Notes: generated from the letters alone by a model not told the origin. A stretch of DNA of 64,000 nt from Phycisphaerales bacterium (GCA_020847535.1 JADLBU010000053.1:1-64000), one strand, 5' to 3'. Counted from the first letter of the stretch, positions 8,945 through 17,739 are shown. Made by a program: numbers and translations.

Positions 8945-8973
8945 AGATTAGCCAGCTAGGCTAGCCTAGTCAA
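8945..8973 (-). promoter_or_regulatory. promoter with embedded palindromic operator for the 8404-8895 / 6722-8383 cassette
   Basis: On the minus strand TTGACT (8973-8968) and TAATCT (8950-8945) are separated by exactly 17 bp, a strong sigma-70-like match. The spacer and the end of the -35 box contain CTAGGCTAGCCTAG (8956-8969), a perfect 14-bp palindrome. The palindrome lies within a wider imperfect dyad (8941-8971) with repeated TAGCC/GGCTA half-sites and matching GACTAG/CTAGTC ends. A protein bound here would block RNA polymerase. The box is about 50 bp upstream of the first start codon. Confidence 0.7.
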
Positions 8974-9050
8974 AGAACAAATGAAACAACGGGGGCTTTC
9001 CACCAATTTCACGGTTTTCTCCACATTTTTATCGGTCTAAAGGGAGTCGG

Positions 9051-9476
9051 TTACTGCCAATCAATCTGCACTTGATCCCGGAGAGGGTTGACCCTGTCGT
9101 TCGCCCACGCATCCACCATTGCAGCGAGCACCTCGTAGTGGATCGACCGGAGTGGATACTCAAAGTTCAAACTGATTCTTGGCCTCATTCGGCGATTGGA
9201 GATGTCGAGGTAGATCAGGCAGCTAGAAGTGGACTCTTCCTCAGACTTGGAAAACCCCAAAACCTGCATCACAATATCAATCGGACCTGGCGCGTTGGCC
9301 AGTAACGGCCTTTCTAGAAACCCGTTCGGGCAAGGTGCGTGAATGGCCGCATTTCCTACGCGAGCCAGAGACGCGCCGGTGTACGTCCAATGCTGTGCAA
9401 AGAAAGCCATAGCCTTAGACCCCCTTGGGAACATTGCGTTGCGAGAGCTCACAGCTACAACCACCGCACTGTACAT
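9051..9476 (-). CDS. hypothetical protein, 141 residues
   Basis: The frame continues upstream, but the sequence before the ATG at 9476 runs into the antisense of the amidase gene, so this start is preferred. No good Shine-Dalgarno is seen. The predicted protein is MYSAVVVAVSS... with no recognisable motif. It contains an aromatic, evenly mixed composition (for example FAQHWTYTG and ISLNFEYPLRSIHYEVL) that looks like real protein rather than shadow sequence. Local GC is lower than the surroundings. It may belong to the same low-GC accessory patch as the cassette next to it. Coding status is uncertain. Confidence 0.4.
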   Translation of the reverse strand: MYSAVVVAVSSRNAMFPRGSKAMAFFAQHWTYTGASLARVGNAAIHAPCPNGFLERPLLANAPGPIDIVMQVLGFSKSEEESTSSCLIYLDISNRRMRPRISLNFEYPLRSIHYEVLAAMVDAWANDRVNPLRDQVQIDWQ

Positions 9477-9537
9477 CCGTGTGCGCGGGTGTGGCAACTC
9501 GATCTCTCGCGTGGGCTGACAGCCTGTCTCTAAGACA

Positions 9538-10305
9538 TCATGCCCTTGCAAGCTGGCCGCGGGACCGAGTCTGATCCATATACCGCTGCAGGTTCCGCCC
9601 CGGGCAGGCCGACTTGCCGATTTCCTGGTGGGTGTAGACGCTGCCCACCGGAATCCGGTATCGCTGCATCTGGGCGGCGACGAAGCCGTCGAGGGTAGAG
9701 GTGGCAGCGTTGGTCGGCTGCTGATTCTGGAAGTTGCCCAGAAGCATGATGCCGAGGTTGTGCTCGTTGTTGCTCGCGACGTGGGCGCCCTGGAGGGCGA
9801 GCGAGCGGCCTTCCCAGACTCGGCCGGAGGGGTCGATGATGTAGTGGTAGCCGATGTCAGCAAACGGTTCGCCGCGGCGAGTCATGTGCTCCCGGCGGAT
9901 GCCATCGAGCATGCGGGCGACATCAGCCTGGGAGCGGAGCGAATCGCTGGCTATGGCGCTGTGGTGGATGGTGATGCGGTTGATGCCCTGCATCGGGTGG
10001 GAGCGGTTGACGATCGGGGCGGCCTTGGCCCAGGAACTGCGCGGGATGACGCCGCGATAGGCGGGGGTGGTCTGGATCGGGACCGGGCCGGCGGGGGTGG
10101 GGACGGTGATCGGAGCGGCGGAGATAGGCTCCGGAGCGCTGGGCTTCATGTCGGGAAAGAGAGGGCCCGGCGGCGGGCGCAGTGCGTTCGAGGGGCCCTG
10201 GCAGCCCCAAAGGGCACCGCCAGCCCCGGCGATAAGGCTCCCCAACAACCAATCACGGCGGCTGAAATGCTCTGAATTCACTGACTCTCTCAATCGACCG
10301 GACAT
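9538..10305 (-). CDS. N-acetylmuramoyl-L-alanine amidase (amidase_2/PGRP), Tat-exported lipoprotein
   Basis: 255 residues from ATG 10305. The N-terminus has a twin-arginine motif SRRDWLLG followed by a hydrophobic stretch and a lipobox-like ALWGC, predicting Tat export and lipid anchoring. The catalytic domain (about residues 85-245) carries the zinc-ligand patterns of the T7-lysozyme/PGRP fold: TIHHSA, then GYHYII, then HQEIGKSACPG with the third ligand Cys. It should cleave the amide bond between MurNAc and L-Ala of peptidoglycan, which fits cell-wall turnover in an organism with peptidoglycan. An in-frame TTG at 10320 is an alternative start. It is divergent from the TetR operon. Confidence 0.88.
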   Translation of the reverse strand: MSGRLRESVNSEHFSRRDWLLGSLIAGAGGALWGCQGPSNALRPPPGPLFPDMKPSAPEPISAAPITVPTPAGPVPIQTTPAYRGVIPRSSWAKAAPIVNRSHPMQGINRITIHHSAIASDSLRSQADVARMLDGIRREHMTRRGEPFADIGYHYIIDPSGRVWEGRSLALQGAHVASNNEHNLGIMLLGNFQNQQPTNAATSTLDGFVAAQMQRYRIPVGSVYTHQEIGKSACPGRNLQRYMDQTRSRGQLARA

Positions 10306-10554
10306 GCGGATGTTCTGCAAGATCGCCGGGCATTGGCGAGTGTTTCACTGTATCGCCAACGGCCCGAGAAGTACGCGACAATCGCACCTCAAATTCCAAA
10401 CCGCTGCGGGTGTTGAGCGAGGCGAACCGGAGCGTGCGATCTGTGAGTGGACGGTGTGATTGACGGACATGGGTTGCCATGTCGGTCTGTTTCGCCTTCG
10501 GTGAGTGCGCCTCGATTGATAATCCTTTTCTCCCCGAATCGCCTCGGTGTCGCA

Positions 10555-10592
10555 TTGACTCGCACCGTGAACGTGCGTATGAAACGCATGTT
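10555..10592 (+). promoter_or_regulatory. promoter overlapped by a TetR-type operator
   Basis: TTGACT (10555-10560) and TATGAA (10578-10583) are exactly 17 bp apart. The -10 box lies inside an inverted repeat with 9-bp arms AACGTGCGT (10570-10578) and ACGCATGTT (10584-10592), one mismatch between arms and a 5-bp centre. It ends 9 bp before the TetR start codon. This is the expected layout of an autorepressed TetR promoter controlling the operon behind it. The leader would be about a dozen nucleotides and has no clear ribosome site. Confidence 0.7.
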
Positions 10593-10601
10593 TGATTTAC
10601 T

Positions 10602-11300
10602 ATGAACCCTGATATTGTGCAAACAAATACCAAGGATCGCCTGCTGGAAGCGGCCGGGGAGGTCTTCGCGGACAAGGGCTTCCGCGAGGCGACGGTGCGG
10701 GATATCTGTGCGCGGGCGGGGGCGAACCTGGCGGCGGTCAACTACCACTTCCGGGACAAGGACTCGCTGTACTCGGCGGCATTCGAGCACGCGCGGCGTT
10801 ACGAGCAGGAGCGGTTCCCGATTGCCTCGTTCCGCGGGAGCGGAACGCCCGAGGAACGGCTGGCGATATTCATCCGGCAGTTCTGCATCCGGCTGTTTGA
10901 TCCGGGTCGGCCGAGCTGGCACGTGAAGCTGGTGGCGCGAGAGATGGTGGAGCCGACGTGGGAGTTGGACACGATCGTGCAGCACGCGATCAAGCCGAAG
11001 ATGGAAATCCTGTGCGGGATCATCGCGGACATGACGGGGCTTGACCCCGGGTGCGAGGCCGCGCAGTTGTGCTCGGCGAGCATCGTGGGTCAGTGCCTGC
11101 ATCATCACCATTGCCGGGAGGTGTGCCGACGGGTGGTGGATGGCTGGAGCGTGACGGATGAGTTCCTTGAGACGCTGATTCAGCACGTGCTGAGGTTCAG
11201 CATGCATGCGTTGCGCGGGATCGGGACGGATGTGGCGGCGGGGCGGATGAAGGCGTCCGTGGGCAGCGGTGGCGCGGAGCGCAACGGGGAAGCTGACTGA
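10602..11300 (+). CDS. TetR-family transcriptional regulator (CecR-like)
   Basis: 232 residues. The N-terminal HTH (about 10-57) shows the TetR pattern: TKDRLLEAAGEVFADKGF, then ATVRDICARAGAN, then AVNYHFRDKDSLY. The C-terminal ligand domain (about 85-215) resembles the CecR/YbiH group, with LVAREMVEPT and SIVGQCLHHH. This group commonly controls HlyD/ABC export systems. Four such export genes follow in the same direction, the first after 11 bp, and an operator-like dyad overlaps the promoter. It therefore probably represses its own operon until an inducer binds. Confidence 0.92.
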   Translation: MNPDIVQTNTKDRLLEAAGEVFADKGFREATVRDICARAGANLAAVNYHFRDKDSLYSAAFEHARRYEQERFPIASFRGSGTPEERLAIFIRQFCIRLFDPGRPSWHVKLVAREMVEPTWELDTIVQHAIKPKMEILCGIIADMTGLDPGCEAAQLCSASIVGQCLHHHHCREVCRRVVDGWSVTDEFLETLIQHVLRFSMHALRGIGTDVAAGRMKASVGSGGAERNGEAD

Positions 11301-11311
11301 AAGGCAACGGC

Positions 11312-12472
11312 GTGTTCAGGGTGGCGCTCAAGATGCTCGTCGGTGACTCGGCCCGGTTCTTCGGGATCGTGATGGGCGTCACGCTGGCGTGCTTCGTGAT
11401 CGCGCAGCAGGGATCGATCTTCATCGGGATCATGGGGCGGACGACAGCGCTCATCAACGACACCACGTACCCGGATATCTGGGTGATGGATCCCAAAGTC
11501 CAATACATCGATGACACCAAGCCGTTGCAGGACACGCAGCTGTACCGGGTGCGCGGGGTGGAGGGGGTTGCGTGGGCGGGGAGGCTGTACAAGGGGATGA
11601 TCCGTGCCCGCATGGAGAACGGGACGTTCCAGAACTGCAACCTGATCGGGATCGAAGATTCGACGCTGGTGGGCGGACCGCCGGCGATGGTGGAGGGCAC
11701 GGTCGGGGAGTTGCGGAGAGCCGATGCGGTGATCGTGGATGAGGCGGGCGCGACCACGCGGCTGGCGCGGCGAACCGGCAATCCCGAGGATGCGCCGATC
11801 CCGCTGGCGGTAGGCGACACGCTGGAGTTGAACGATCGGCGCGCGGTGGTGGTGGGGATCTCGAAGGGCACGCGGACGTTTCAGTCGCAGCCGATGATCT
11901 ACACGACGTACTCGCGGGCGGTGTCGTTTGCGCCCAAGGAGCGAAAGAGCCTGAGCTTCGTGCTGGTCGGCGTCAAGCCGGGGCTGGATGCGCAGGAGGT
12001 CTGCAAGCGGATCGCCGAGCAGACGGGGCTGGCGGCATACACCCGGGCGCAGTTCCGGTGGGTGACGGTGGAGTATTACCTCAAGTACACGGGGATCCCG
12101 ATCAATTTCGGGTTGGCGGTGGGGCTGGGGTTCCTGATCGGGACGGTGATCACGGGATTCATGTTCTACAGCTTCACGCTCGACAACCTGCGGTTCCTGG
12201 GGACTCTCAAGGCGATGGGGACGGGGGATGTCAAGCTGCTGTGGATGATCCTGATGCAGGCGCTGGTGGTGGGGCTCCTGGGCTTTGGGATCGGCGTGGG
12301 TCTGGCATCGCTGGTGGGATGGCTGAACCGGGGTTCGGCACTGGCGTTCCTGTTGCCGTGGCAACTGGTGGTGGTTGCCGGCGCGGCGGTGGTGGTGATC
12401 TGCATGCTCTCGGCGATGCTGAGCATGCGGCGGGTGATCCTGCTGGAGCCCGCGGTGGTGTTCAAGGGGTAG
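11312..12472 (+). CDS. ABC exporter permease (FtsX/MacB/DevC type)
   Basis: 386 residues from GTG 11312, 11 bp after the TetR stop. One N-terminal membrane helix (about 15-40, RFFGIVMGVTLACFVIAQQ) is followed by a large periplasmic domain (about 45-265). Three C-terminal helices come after (about 270-300, 315-345, 350-380), with LDNLRFLGTLKAMG in the cytoplasmic loop. This is the FtsX-domain layout of MacB/LolC/DevC permeases. It should work with the ATPase, HlyD-like and outer-membrane factor proteins encoded downstream in a tripartite export machine. The substrate is unknown. Confidence 0.88.
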   Translation: MFRVALKMLVGDSARFFGIVMGVTLACFVIAQQGSIFIGIMGRTTALINDTTYPDIWVMDPKVQYIDDTKPLQDTQLYRVRGVEGVAWAGRLYKGMIRARMENGTFQNCNLIGIEDSTLVGGPPAMVEGTVGELRRADAVIVDEAGATTRLARRTGNPEDAPIPLAVGDTLELNDRRAVVVGISKGTRTFQSQPMIYTTYSRAVSFAPKERKSLSFVLVGVKPGLDAQEVCKRIAEQTGLAAYTRAQFRWVTVEYYLKYTGIPINFGLAVGLGFLIGTVITGFMFYSFTLDNLRFLGTLKAMGTGDVKLLWMILMQALVVGLLGFGIGVGLASLVGWLNRGSALAFLLPWQLVVVAGAAVVVICMLSAMLSMRRVILLEPAVVFKG

Positions 12473-12495
12473 TGGGGGATTACTGTGCGAGAGCG

Positions 12496-13254
12496 ATGCA
12501 TATGACGACGACTGCTCTGCCAACCTCGGCGCCGCTGGATGTGCCGATCAACCGCGAAGGGATCGCGGTGGTCTGCCGCGGTGTCACCAAGACGTACGGG
12601 ACGGGGCAGGCGGCGGTCCGGGCGCTGCGGGGGGTCGACCTGCTCATTCACAGCGGGGAGCTGATGATGCTGGTCGGGCCGTCGGGGTGCGGCAAGACAT
12701 CGCTCATCTCGGTGATCGCCGGGGTGCTGGACCGGGACGACGGTGAATGCACGGTGTTCGGTGAAGACTTCGCGAAGATGAAGCCGCATCAGCGCACGGC
12801 GTTTCGCGGGCGGACCATCGGGTTTGTGTTCCAGGCGTTCAATCTCATCCCGACGCTGACGATCGCGGAGAACGTCGCCGTCCCGCTGCTCATCAACGGC
12901 TGGTCGATGCACAAGGCGGTGCAGGAGGCCCGGGGCATCCTTGACCAGGTGGGCATCGGGGATCGCTACCGGGACATCCCGGCGCGGCTCTCGGGCGGGC
13001 AGCAGCAGCGGGTGGCGATCGCCCGGGCGCTGGTTCACAAGCCGCGGCTGATCGTGTGTGATGAACCGACCAGCGCGCTGGACCACGAGACCGGTGAGCG
13101 GGTGATGGACCTGCTCAAGACGGCGGCGGTAGGCAAGGACCGGTCGCTGGTGGTCGTGACGCACGACAACCGGATCTTCCAGTTCGCCGACCGGATCGCC
13201 AAGATGGATGACGGGCGGGTGATGGGGATCGTGAGTGATGTGAAGGAGTTGTAG
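12496..13254 (+). CDS. ABC transporter ATP-binding protein (MacB/LolD/DevA type)
   Basis: 252 residues; the start is ATG 12496 or 12502. Walker A GPSGCGKTS, Q-loop FVFQAFNLIPTLT, signature LSGGQQQR, Walker B LIVCDEPTSALD and H-loop VVTHD are all present, as in LolD/MacB-like ATPases that pair with FtsX-type permeases. It powers the exporter encoded by the neighbours. A frame open far upstream overlaps the permease gene in another frame and is not used. It lies 23 bp after the permease. Confidence 0.95.
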   Translation: MHMTTTALPTSAPLDVPINREGIAVVCRGVTKTYGTGQAAVRALRGVDLLIHSGELMMLVGPSGCGKTSLISVIAGVLDRDDGECTVFGEDFAKMKPHQRTAFRGRTIGFVFQAFNLIPTLTIAENVAVPLLINGWSMHKAVQEARGILDQVGIGDRYRDIPARLSGGQQQRVAIARALVHKPRLIVCDEPTSALDHETGERVMDLLKTAAVGKDRSLVVVTHDNRIFQFADRIAKMDDGRVMGIVSDVKEL

Positions 13255-13262
13255 AGGAACGT

Positions 13263-13286
13263 ACTGGGCACTCAGCACTGGGCACT
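13263..13286 (+). repeat. direct repeat of ACTGGGCACT
   Basis: Two exact copies of ACTGGGCACT (13263-13272 and 13277-13286) separated by CAGC lie between the ATPase and membrane fusion genes. It is a short tandem element of unknown role within the operon. Confidence 0.6.
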
Positions 13287-13299
13287 GGTGGAGCAGATC

Positions 13300-14442
13300 A
13301 TGATTCGCACGTTTTTCATTCCACTGCTGGCGATCGCGGGGGTCATCTTCTGTGTGTGGACGGTGGTGAAGGCGAGCCGTCCGTTGCCGCCGAATCCGCC
13401 GGTCATCGAACCTCCGCAGGCGCCGTACCGCTCGTTCGTCGCCGGATCGGGAATGATCGAGGCGAGCACGCAGAACATCGGGATCGGCACTCCCGTGGCC
13501 GGCGTCGTCAAGAAGCTGGAAGTCGTGGTGGGGGATGATGTCAAGGCCGGGGATGTGCTGTTTGAGATCGATGACCGTGATCTGGTGGCGGAGCTTCGCG
13601 TGAAGCAGGCGGCGCTGGCAGTCGCGCGGGAGCAGCTTGCCAAGCTGGAGGCGGGGACTCGTCCGGAGGAACTCCCCCCCGCGGAGGCGAGGCTTCTGGA
13701 GGAGCGGTCGCTGCTGGCGGATGCCAATGACCAGCTCGAGCGGTGGCGGAAGATCAACGATCCGCGGGCGGTGAGCGAGGAGGAGCTGAGCAAGCGGCGG
13801 TTCGCGGTGATGGCCGCCGATGCGCGGGTGAAGCGTGCGGAGGCGGATGTGGCGCTGCTCAGGGCCGGCTCGTGGGCGCCCGACATCGCGGTGGCGCGGG
13901 CCCAGGTGACATCGGCCCAGGCAGGGATCGAGGCGGTACGAACGGAGCTGGACCGGCGGGTTGTCCGCGCTCCGGTCGATGGCCGCATCCTGCAGGCCAA
14001 CATCCGGATGGGCGAGTTCGCGCAGGCCGGGGCGCTGTCGATGCCGCTGATGATGATGGGGAGCGTGACGCCGCTGCACGTGCGGGTGGATATCGATGAG
14101 CACGATGCCTGGCGCGTGAAGGCGGGGGCCAAGGCGACGGCGTTCGCACGCGGCAACAAGGCGATCCGGGCCGAGCTTGGGTTCGTGCGTTTCGAGCCCT
14201 TCGTGGTCCCCAAGCGCTCCCTGACCGGTGAGAGCACCGAACGCGTGGACACGCGCGTGCTGCAGGTGCTGTACAGCTTTGACCGCGGCTCGCTGCCGCT
14301 GTACGTGGGCCAGCAGATGGATATCTACATCGAGGCCGAGCCGCTGGACTCGATCATGGATGGCGGGAAGAAAGACGCCGAAGCGGCGCCGCCGGAGACC
14401 GCCGGTAGCCAACCGTCCGATCGCCAATCATCCGAGCGTTAG
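13300..14442 (+). CDS. HlyD-family membrane fusion protein
   Basis: 380 residues from ATG 13300 with GGAG 6 nt upstream; a GTG at 13288 is in frame. An N-terminal anchor helix (about 4-24) is followed by the first half of a biotinyl-lipoyl-like domain (TPVAGVVKKLEVVVGDDV). A long coiled-coil hairpin comes next (about 90-195, many Ala/Glu/Arg heptads). The second lipoyl half is VRAPVDGRILQANIRMGE, and a beta-barrel region ends the protein. It bridges the inner-membrane ABC proteins and the outer-membrane factor encoded just downstream. Confidence 0.93.
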   Translation: MIRTFFIPLLAIAGVIFCVWTVVKASRPLPPNPPVIEPPQAPYRSFVAGSGMIEASTQNIGIGTPVAGVVKKLEVVVGDDVKAGDVLFEIDDRDLVAELRVKQAALAVAREQLAKLEAGTRPEELPPAEARLLEERSLLADANDQLERWRKINDPRAVSEEELSKRRFAVMAADARVKRAEADVALLRAGSWAPDIAVARAQVTSAQAGIEAVRTELDRRVVRAPVDGRILQANIRMGEFAQAGALSMPLMMMGSVTPLHVRVDIDEHDAWRVKAGAKATAFARGNKAIRAELGFVRFEPFVVPKRSLTGESTERVDTRVLQVLYSFDRGSLPLYVGQQMDIYIEAEPLDSIMDGGKKDAEAAPPETAGSQPSDRQSSER

Positions 14443-14483
14443 ATGCGTTTCTTCTGCACCCTTACTCCGCACGAGACCCCTTG

Positions 14484-15974
14484 ATGAACCTGCGAACACT
14501 TCTGACTCTCACCGGCCGGATCGCTCCCGCGGCCCTCGTCTTCCTGGGCGGGTGCGCGGTTGGGCCGGACTTCCAGCCTCCCGAGCAGAGCGCTCCCGGG
14601 GCGTTTCACGCGAGCGGGGATGAACAGCCGGGCCCCTCGAAGGTGACCAACGACCCTGCTCAGCTCCACGAGTGGTGGAGGATGTTGGCGGATGAATCGC
14701 TGGATTCGCTTCTGCGGCGAAGCATCGCCGCGAACCTGGATCTCAAGCTCGCCGAGGCGCGGCTGCGCGAGGCGCGGGCGCTGCGCGGCGTGGTGGCGGC
14801 GGATCAATTCCCGACGGTGGATGCCAACGGCAACTACTCGCGATCGCGCAGCAGCGAGAACGTCCGCAACTCGTTCGATGGGTCGGATCCCCCGGAGGGG
14901 GTCGATTTCTACAGCGTGGGCTTCGATGCATCGTGGGAGCTGGATTTCTTCGGGCGGGTGCGGCGATCGGTGGAGGCCGCGGATGCGGATCTGGGCGCGG
15001 CGGAGGAGGCCCGCAACGATGCGCTGCTGATCCTGCTGGCGGAGGTCGCCCGCAACTACGTTGAGCTGCGCGGGTTTCAGGGCCGGCTGGCGGTGATTGA
15101 TTCGGCGATCCAGACCGAGCGCGACACGCTGGGGCTGGTGGAGGCGAGGCTGCGTGCGGGGCTGGCGACCGAGCTTGATGTCGCGCAGGCCCAGGCGCAG
15201 TTGGCGACCCGCCAGTCGCTTCAGCCGCTGCTGAGAGTGGGGTTGCGACGGACGGTGCATCGGCTGGCGGTGCTCAACGGCCTGGAGCCCGGAGCGCTCC
15301 TGCGGGAGTTCGAGAGTGTGCGACCGGTGCCGACTGTGCCGGCGCAGGTGGGCGTGGGGATGCCGACGGAGCTGCTTCGCCGCAGGCCCGACATTAGACG
15401 AGCCGAGCGTGAGATCGCCGCCGCGACCGCACGCGTGGGCGTGGCGACCGCGGACCTGTATCCGAGATTTACGCTGCTGGGGGGCTTCGGGCTCCAGAGC
15501 GATGACGCCGCGAACCTGGTGGACATGAACAGCCGCTTCTGGAGCATCGGCCCGCAGTTCACATGGCCGGTGTTTGATGCCGGTCGGGTACGGGCGGGGA
15601 TCAGGGTGCGCGATGCCCAGCTTGATCAATCGCTGATCGCCTACGAGCAGACGGTGCTGACGGCGTTCGAGGAGGTCGAGAACTCGATCGTGTCGTTCAT
15701 CCAGGAGCAGGAACGCCGTGCATCGCTCGCGGAGGCGGTGGAGGCCAGCGCGCGGGCGGTGGATCTTGCGAGGGAGCGCTACCAGAGCGGCGTGGTGGAT
15801 TTCCTGAACGTGCTGGATTCGCAGCGGCTGCTGTTCGTGGCGCAGGATCAACTCGTTGAGAGCGACCAGAGCGTGACGGTGAGCCTGATCTCGCTGTACA
15901 AGGCGCTGGGCGGCGGGTGGGAGTCGATTGTGTACTCTGAATCGCAGGCGGGGCCGGCGGTGAGTACGAACTAG
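14484..15974 (+). CDS. NodT-family outer-membrane efflux lipoprotein (TolC-like)
   Basis: 496 residues. It has a signal peptide with lipobox FLGGC, then the NodT opening VGPDFQPPE. Two OEP repeats follow (about 65-260 and 285-485); the second starts at the characteristic LLRRRPDIRRAEREIAAATARVG. The segment ERYQSGVVDFLNVLDSQRL is the usual NodT signature. It forms the outer-membrane duct for the exporter and is the last gene of the TetR operon. A half copy of the CACAGAG repeat lies just after the stop. Confidence 0.95.
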   Translation: MNLRTLLTLTGRIAPAALVFLGGCAVGPDFQPPEQSAPGAFHASGDEQPGPSKVTNDPAQLHEWWRMLADESLDSLLRRSIAANLDLKLAEARLREARALRGVVAADQFPTVDANGNYSRSRSSENVRNSFDGSDPPEGVDFYSVGFDASWELDFFGRVRRSVEAADADLGAAEEARNDALLILLAEVARNYVELRGFQGRLAVIDSAIQTERDTLGLVEARLRAGLATELDVAQAQAQLATRQSLQPLLRVGLRRTVHRLAVLNGLEPGALLREFESVRPVPTVPAQVGVGMPTELLRRRPDIRRAEREIAAATARVGVATADLYPRFTLLGGFGLQSDDAANLVDMNSRFWSIGPQFTWPVFDAGRVRAGIRVRDAQLDQSLIAYEQTVLTAFEEVENSIVSFIQEQERRASLAEAVEASARAVDLARERYQSGVVDFLNVLDSQRLLFVAQDQLVESDQSVTVSLISLYKALGGGWESIVYSESQAGPAVSTN

Positions 15975-15984
15975 GGCCAAGAAG

Positions 15985-16018
15985 AGTCACCACAGAGGCG
16001 CAGAGGGCACAGAGAAGA
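15985..16018. repeat. CACAGAG repeat, unpaired half copy
   Basis: Reads TCACCACAGAGGCGCAGAGG and continues with GCACAGAG. It matches one arm of the inverted repeat family found at 22115, 22925, 39181 and 40270. No complementary arm is seen nearby. It lies between the convergent efflux and solute-binding protein genes. Confidence 0.8.
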
Positions 16019-16050
16019 GAAGGGCGAAGAGGAAAGGGCCTGTTCTGGAG

Positions 16051-17739
16051 TTAGTCGCGGGCAGCGGTTGCGCCCATGTCGATGATGCGCCGGTAGTTGC
16101 TGCGGAAGAACTCGGCGTAGGCGATCCTTGAGCGGGTGAGGAAGGCCGGGTCGCGCCAGGTGGCGGCGATTGCAGGCAGGTTCTGGGGAGTGAAGGCCAG
16201 CACGCTGCCATCGGGCATGGTGTGATCGGGCCAGGTGTAGAAGAGTCGCTCCATCTCGGGCAGTGCGGGGGAGGCTCCCGCCGAGCGGGCGTTGTTGATG
16301 GCGCGCCATGCGTGACGCTGATCTTCGCCTACATCGATCGCAAAGGCTCCCATCATGATGCCGATCGCGGTTCGCCATCCGGCGGGCTTGGTGTCGCTGG
16401 CGATCCCGTAGGGGTCCAGGTCCTTGTCGATGAAGCGATCCCGGTAGGTGGTGTAGATGCGCCGGCACACGGGCATACGGCGGAGGGCATATTGGGCAGG
16501 TCCCGAGGGCTCGCCGGGTGTGGATGCGTGGCCTTGGCTGGCGGGTGGGAATTCCCAGAGTGCCTGGCCCTCATCGGAGAGGCAGAACTCGATGAAGCGT
16601 TTGGCGAGTCTGGGGTTGGGGCCGCCGCGCAGGATCGAGGCCGGATCCGCATCGATGTAGGTGGCGCCCTTGGGGTCGACATAGCCGACGCGGCTGGCTT
16701 GCGGATCACTCCCCGGGAGCGTGATCGACTGGGCCTGGCTGCGCCCGTAGAAATCGATCGCCAGGCCGACGGCGGCCTCGCCCTGGCTGACATCGATCGG
16801 GGGCTTGGTGGAGGAGTTAGTGAAATAGCGTGTGTTGGCGCACATCTCACGGAGCTGACGCCACCCGCGATCCCAGGCGAGCTGGATCGCCGGGCCGTGC
16901 TCGGGCCAGAGCGCCTTGACCCAGGGCTGCTTCCTGTCCTTGGCTTCGATCTGCATCGCCGCATCGAGTTGGTCGTTCCATTGCTCAGCGCGGGCGATTC
17001 CCCAGAGTTCGTTGTTGAGGATCGCGTCGAAGGTAGTCGAGATGGATCCGGATTGACGCGGATCGGCGAGCGCGACCCAGCCGGCGAACTCGGGTCGGCA
17101 GAGATCGCTGAACTGGGTCGGCTCGGGGACGCCGAGGCTGGCGCAGGCATCCTTGTTGTAGACGATGCCGAAGGCGGAGAGAGCCGTGCCGATCCAGTAT
17201 TGGCCGGGCTCGTAGAGGTATTGCGTGCCGATCTGGTTGGGTCCGAACCACGCATCGAGCTCTTCGGGCGTGAAGCCGGCGGGGGCGGACATGGGGATAG
17301 TCACTGTGCGGGGCTTGCCATCGGGCCCCGGGCCCATGTCGACGGTGACGCCGGCCTTCACGCGGCCGTGATCGAACGATCCGCCGCCGAACATCAGGTC
17401 GTAAGTCATGACGCCCGGTTCGCAGGAGCCGTCGGGCTTGATGTCACCGTGACGGATCGCCGCGGTGTACTGAGCCTGGAGGAGCTTGAGAAGCTCCGAG
17501 GTTCCGATGGGTCCGCGCCAGTCGATGCGGACCTTCTGGCCGTGGGTCCGCTCGTGCCAGGCCTCGAACGCTGGGCCGAACTCCTTGGAGATCTGCTGGA
17601 CGTGCGGGGTGATGATGATGAGGGTCTGGTCGGATGGGAGCGCCTGGCGCGCCGAGGCGGGGGGGCGCGCGATGAAGGGCACGCCGATGATCAGCCCCAG
17701 CATCAGGAAGATCGCGATGACCGCCGCCCGTGAGTGCAT
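16051..17739 (-). CDS. extracellular solute-binding protein (iron/polyamine-type ABC transporter family)
   Basis: 562 residues with an N-terminal signal or anchor (AVIAIFLMLGLIIGVPFIA). The N-lobe has IIITPHVQQISKEFGPAFEAWHER and the hinge region AFGIVYNKDA. Other family parts are GWVALADPRQSGS, EAAVGLAIDFYGR and RLAKRFIEFCLSDEGQALW, typical of bacterial Fbp/PotD-like extracellular binding proteins. The protein is longer than usual because of a C-terminal extension of about 170 residues. No permease or ATPase gene is adjacent, so the ligand and partners cannot be named. It is convergent with the efflux operon. Confidence 0.85.
   Translation of the reverse strand: MHSRAAVIAIFLMLGLIIGVPFIARPPASARQALPSDQTLIIITPHVQQISKEFGPAFEAWHERTHGQKVRIDWRGPIGTSELLKLLQAQYTAAIRHGDIKPDGSCEPGVMTYDLMFGGGSFDHGRVKAGVTVDMGPGPDGKPRTVTIPMSAPAGFTPEELDAWFGPNQIGTQYLYEPGQYWIGTALSAFGIVYNKDACASLGVPEPTQFSDLCRPEFAGWVALADPRQSGSISTTFDAILNNELWGIARAEQWNDQLDAAMQIEAKDRKQPWVKALWPEHGPAIQLAWDRGWRQLREMCANTRYFTNSSTKPPIDVSQGEAAVGLAIDFYGRSQAQSITLPGSDPQASRVGYVDPKGATYIDADPASILRGGPNPRLAKRFIEFCLSDEGQALWEFPPASQGHASTPGEPSGPAQYALRRMPVCRRIYTTYRDRFIDKDLDPYGIASDTKPAGWRTAIGIMMGAFAIDVGEDQRHAWRAINNARSAGASPALPEMERLFYTWPDHTMPDGSVLAFTPQNLPAIAATWRDPAFLTRSRIAYAEFFRSNYRRIIDMGATAARD

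Noticed and set aside
9477-9863. N-terminal extension of the hypothetical protein at 9051-9476
   Set aside because: The extension is antisense to the amidase gene and Ser/Thr/Arg-skewed. The ATG at 9476 is a better start.
12166-14427. A 753-codon minus-strand frame opposite the exporter genes
   Set aside because: It overlaps well-recognised permease, ATPase and HlyD genes; its composition is Arg/His/Pro-rich as expected for a shadow frame.
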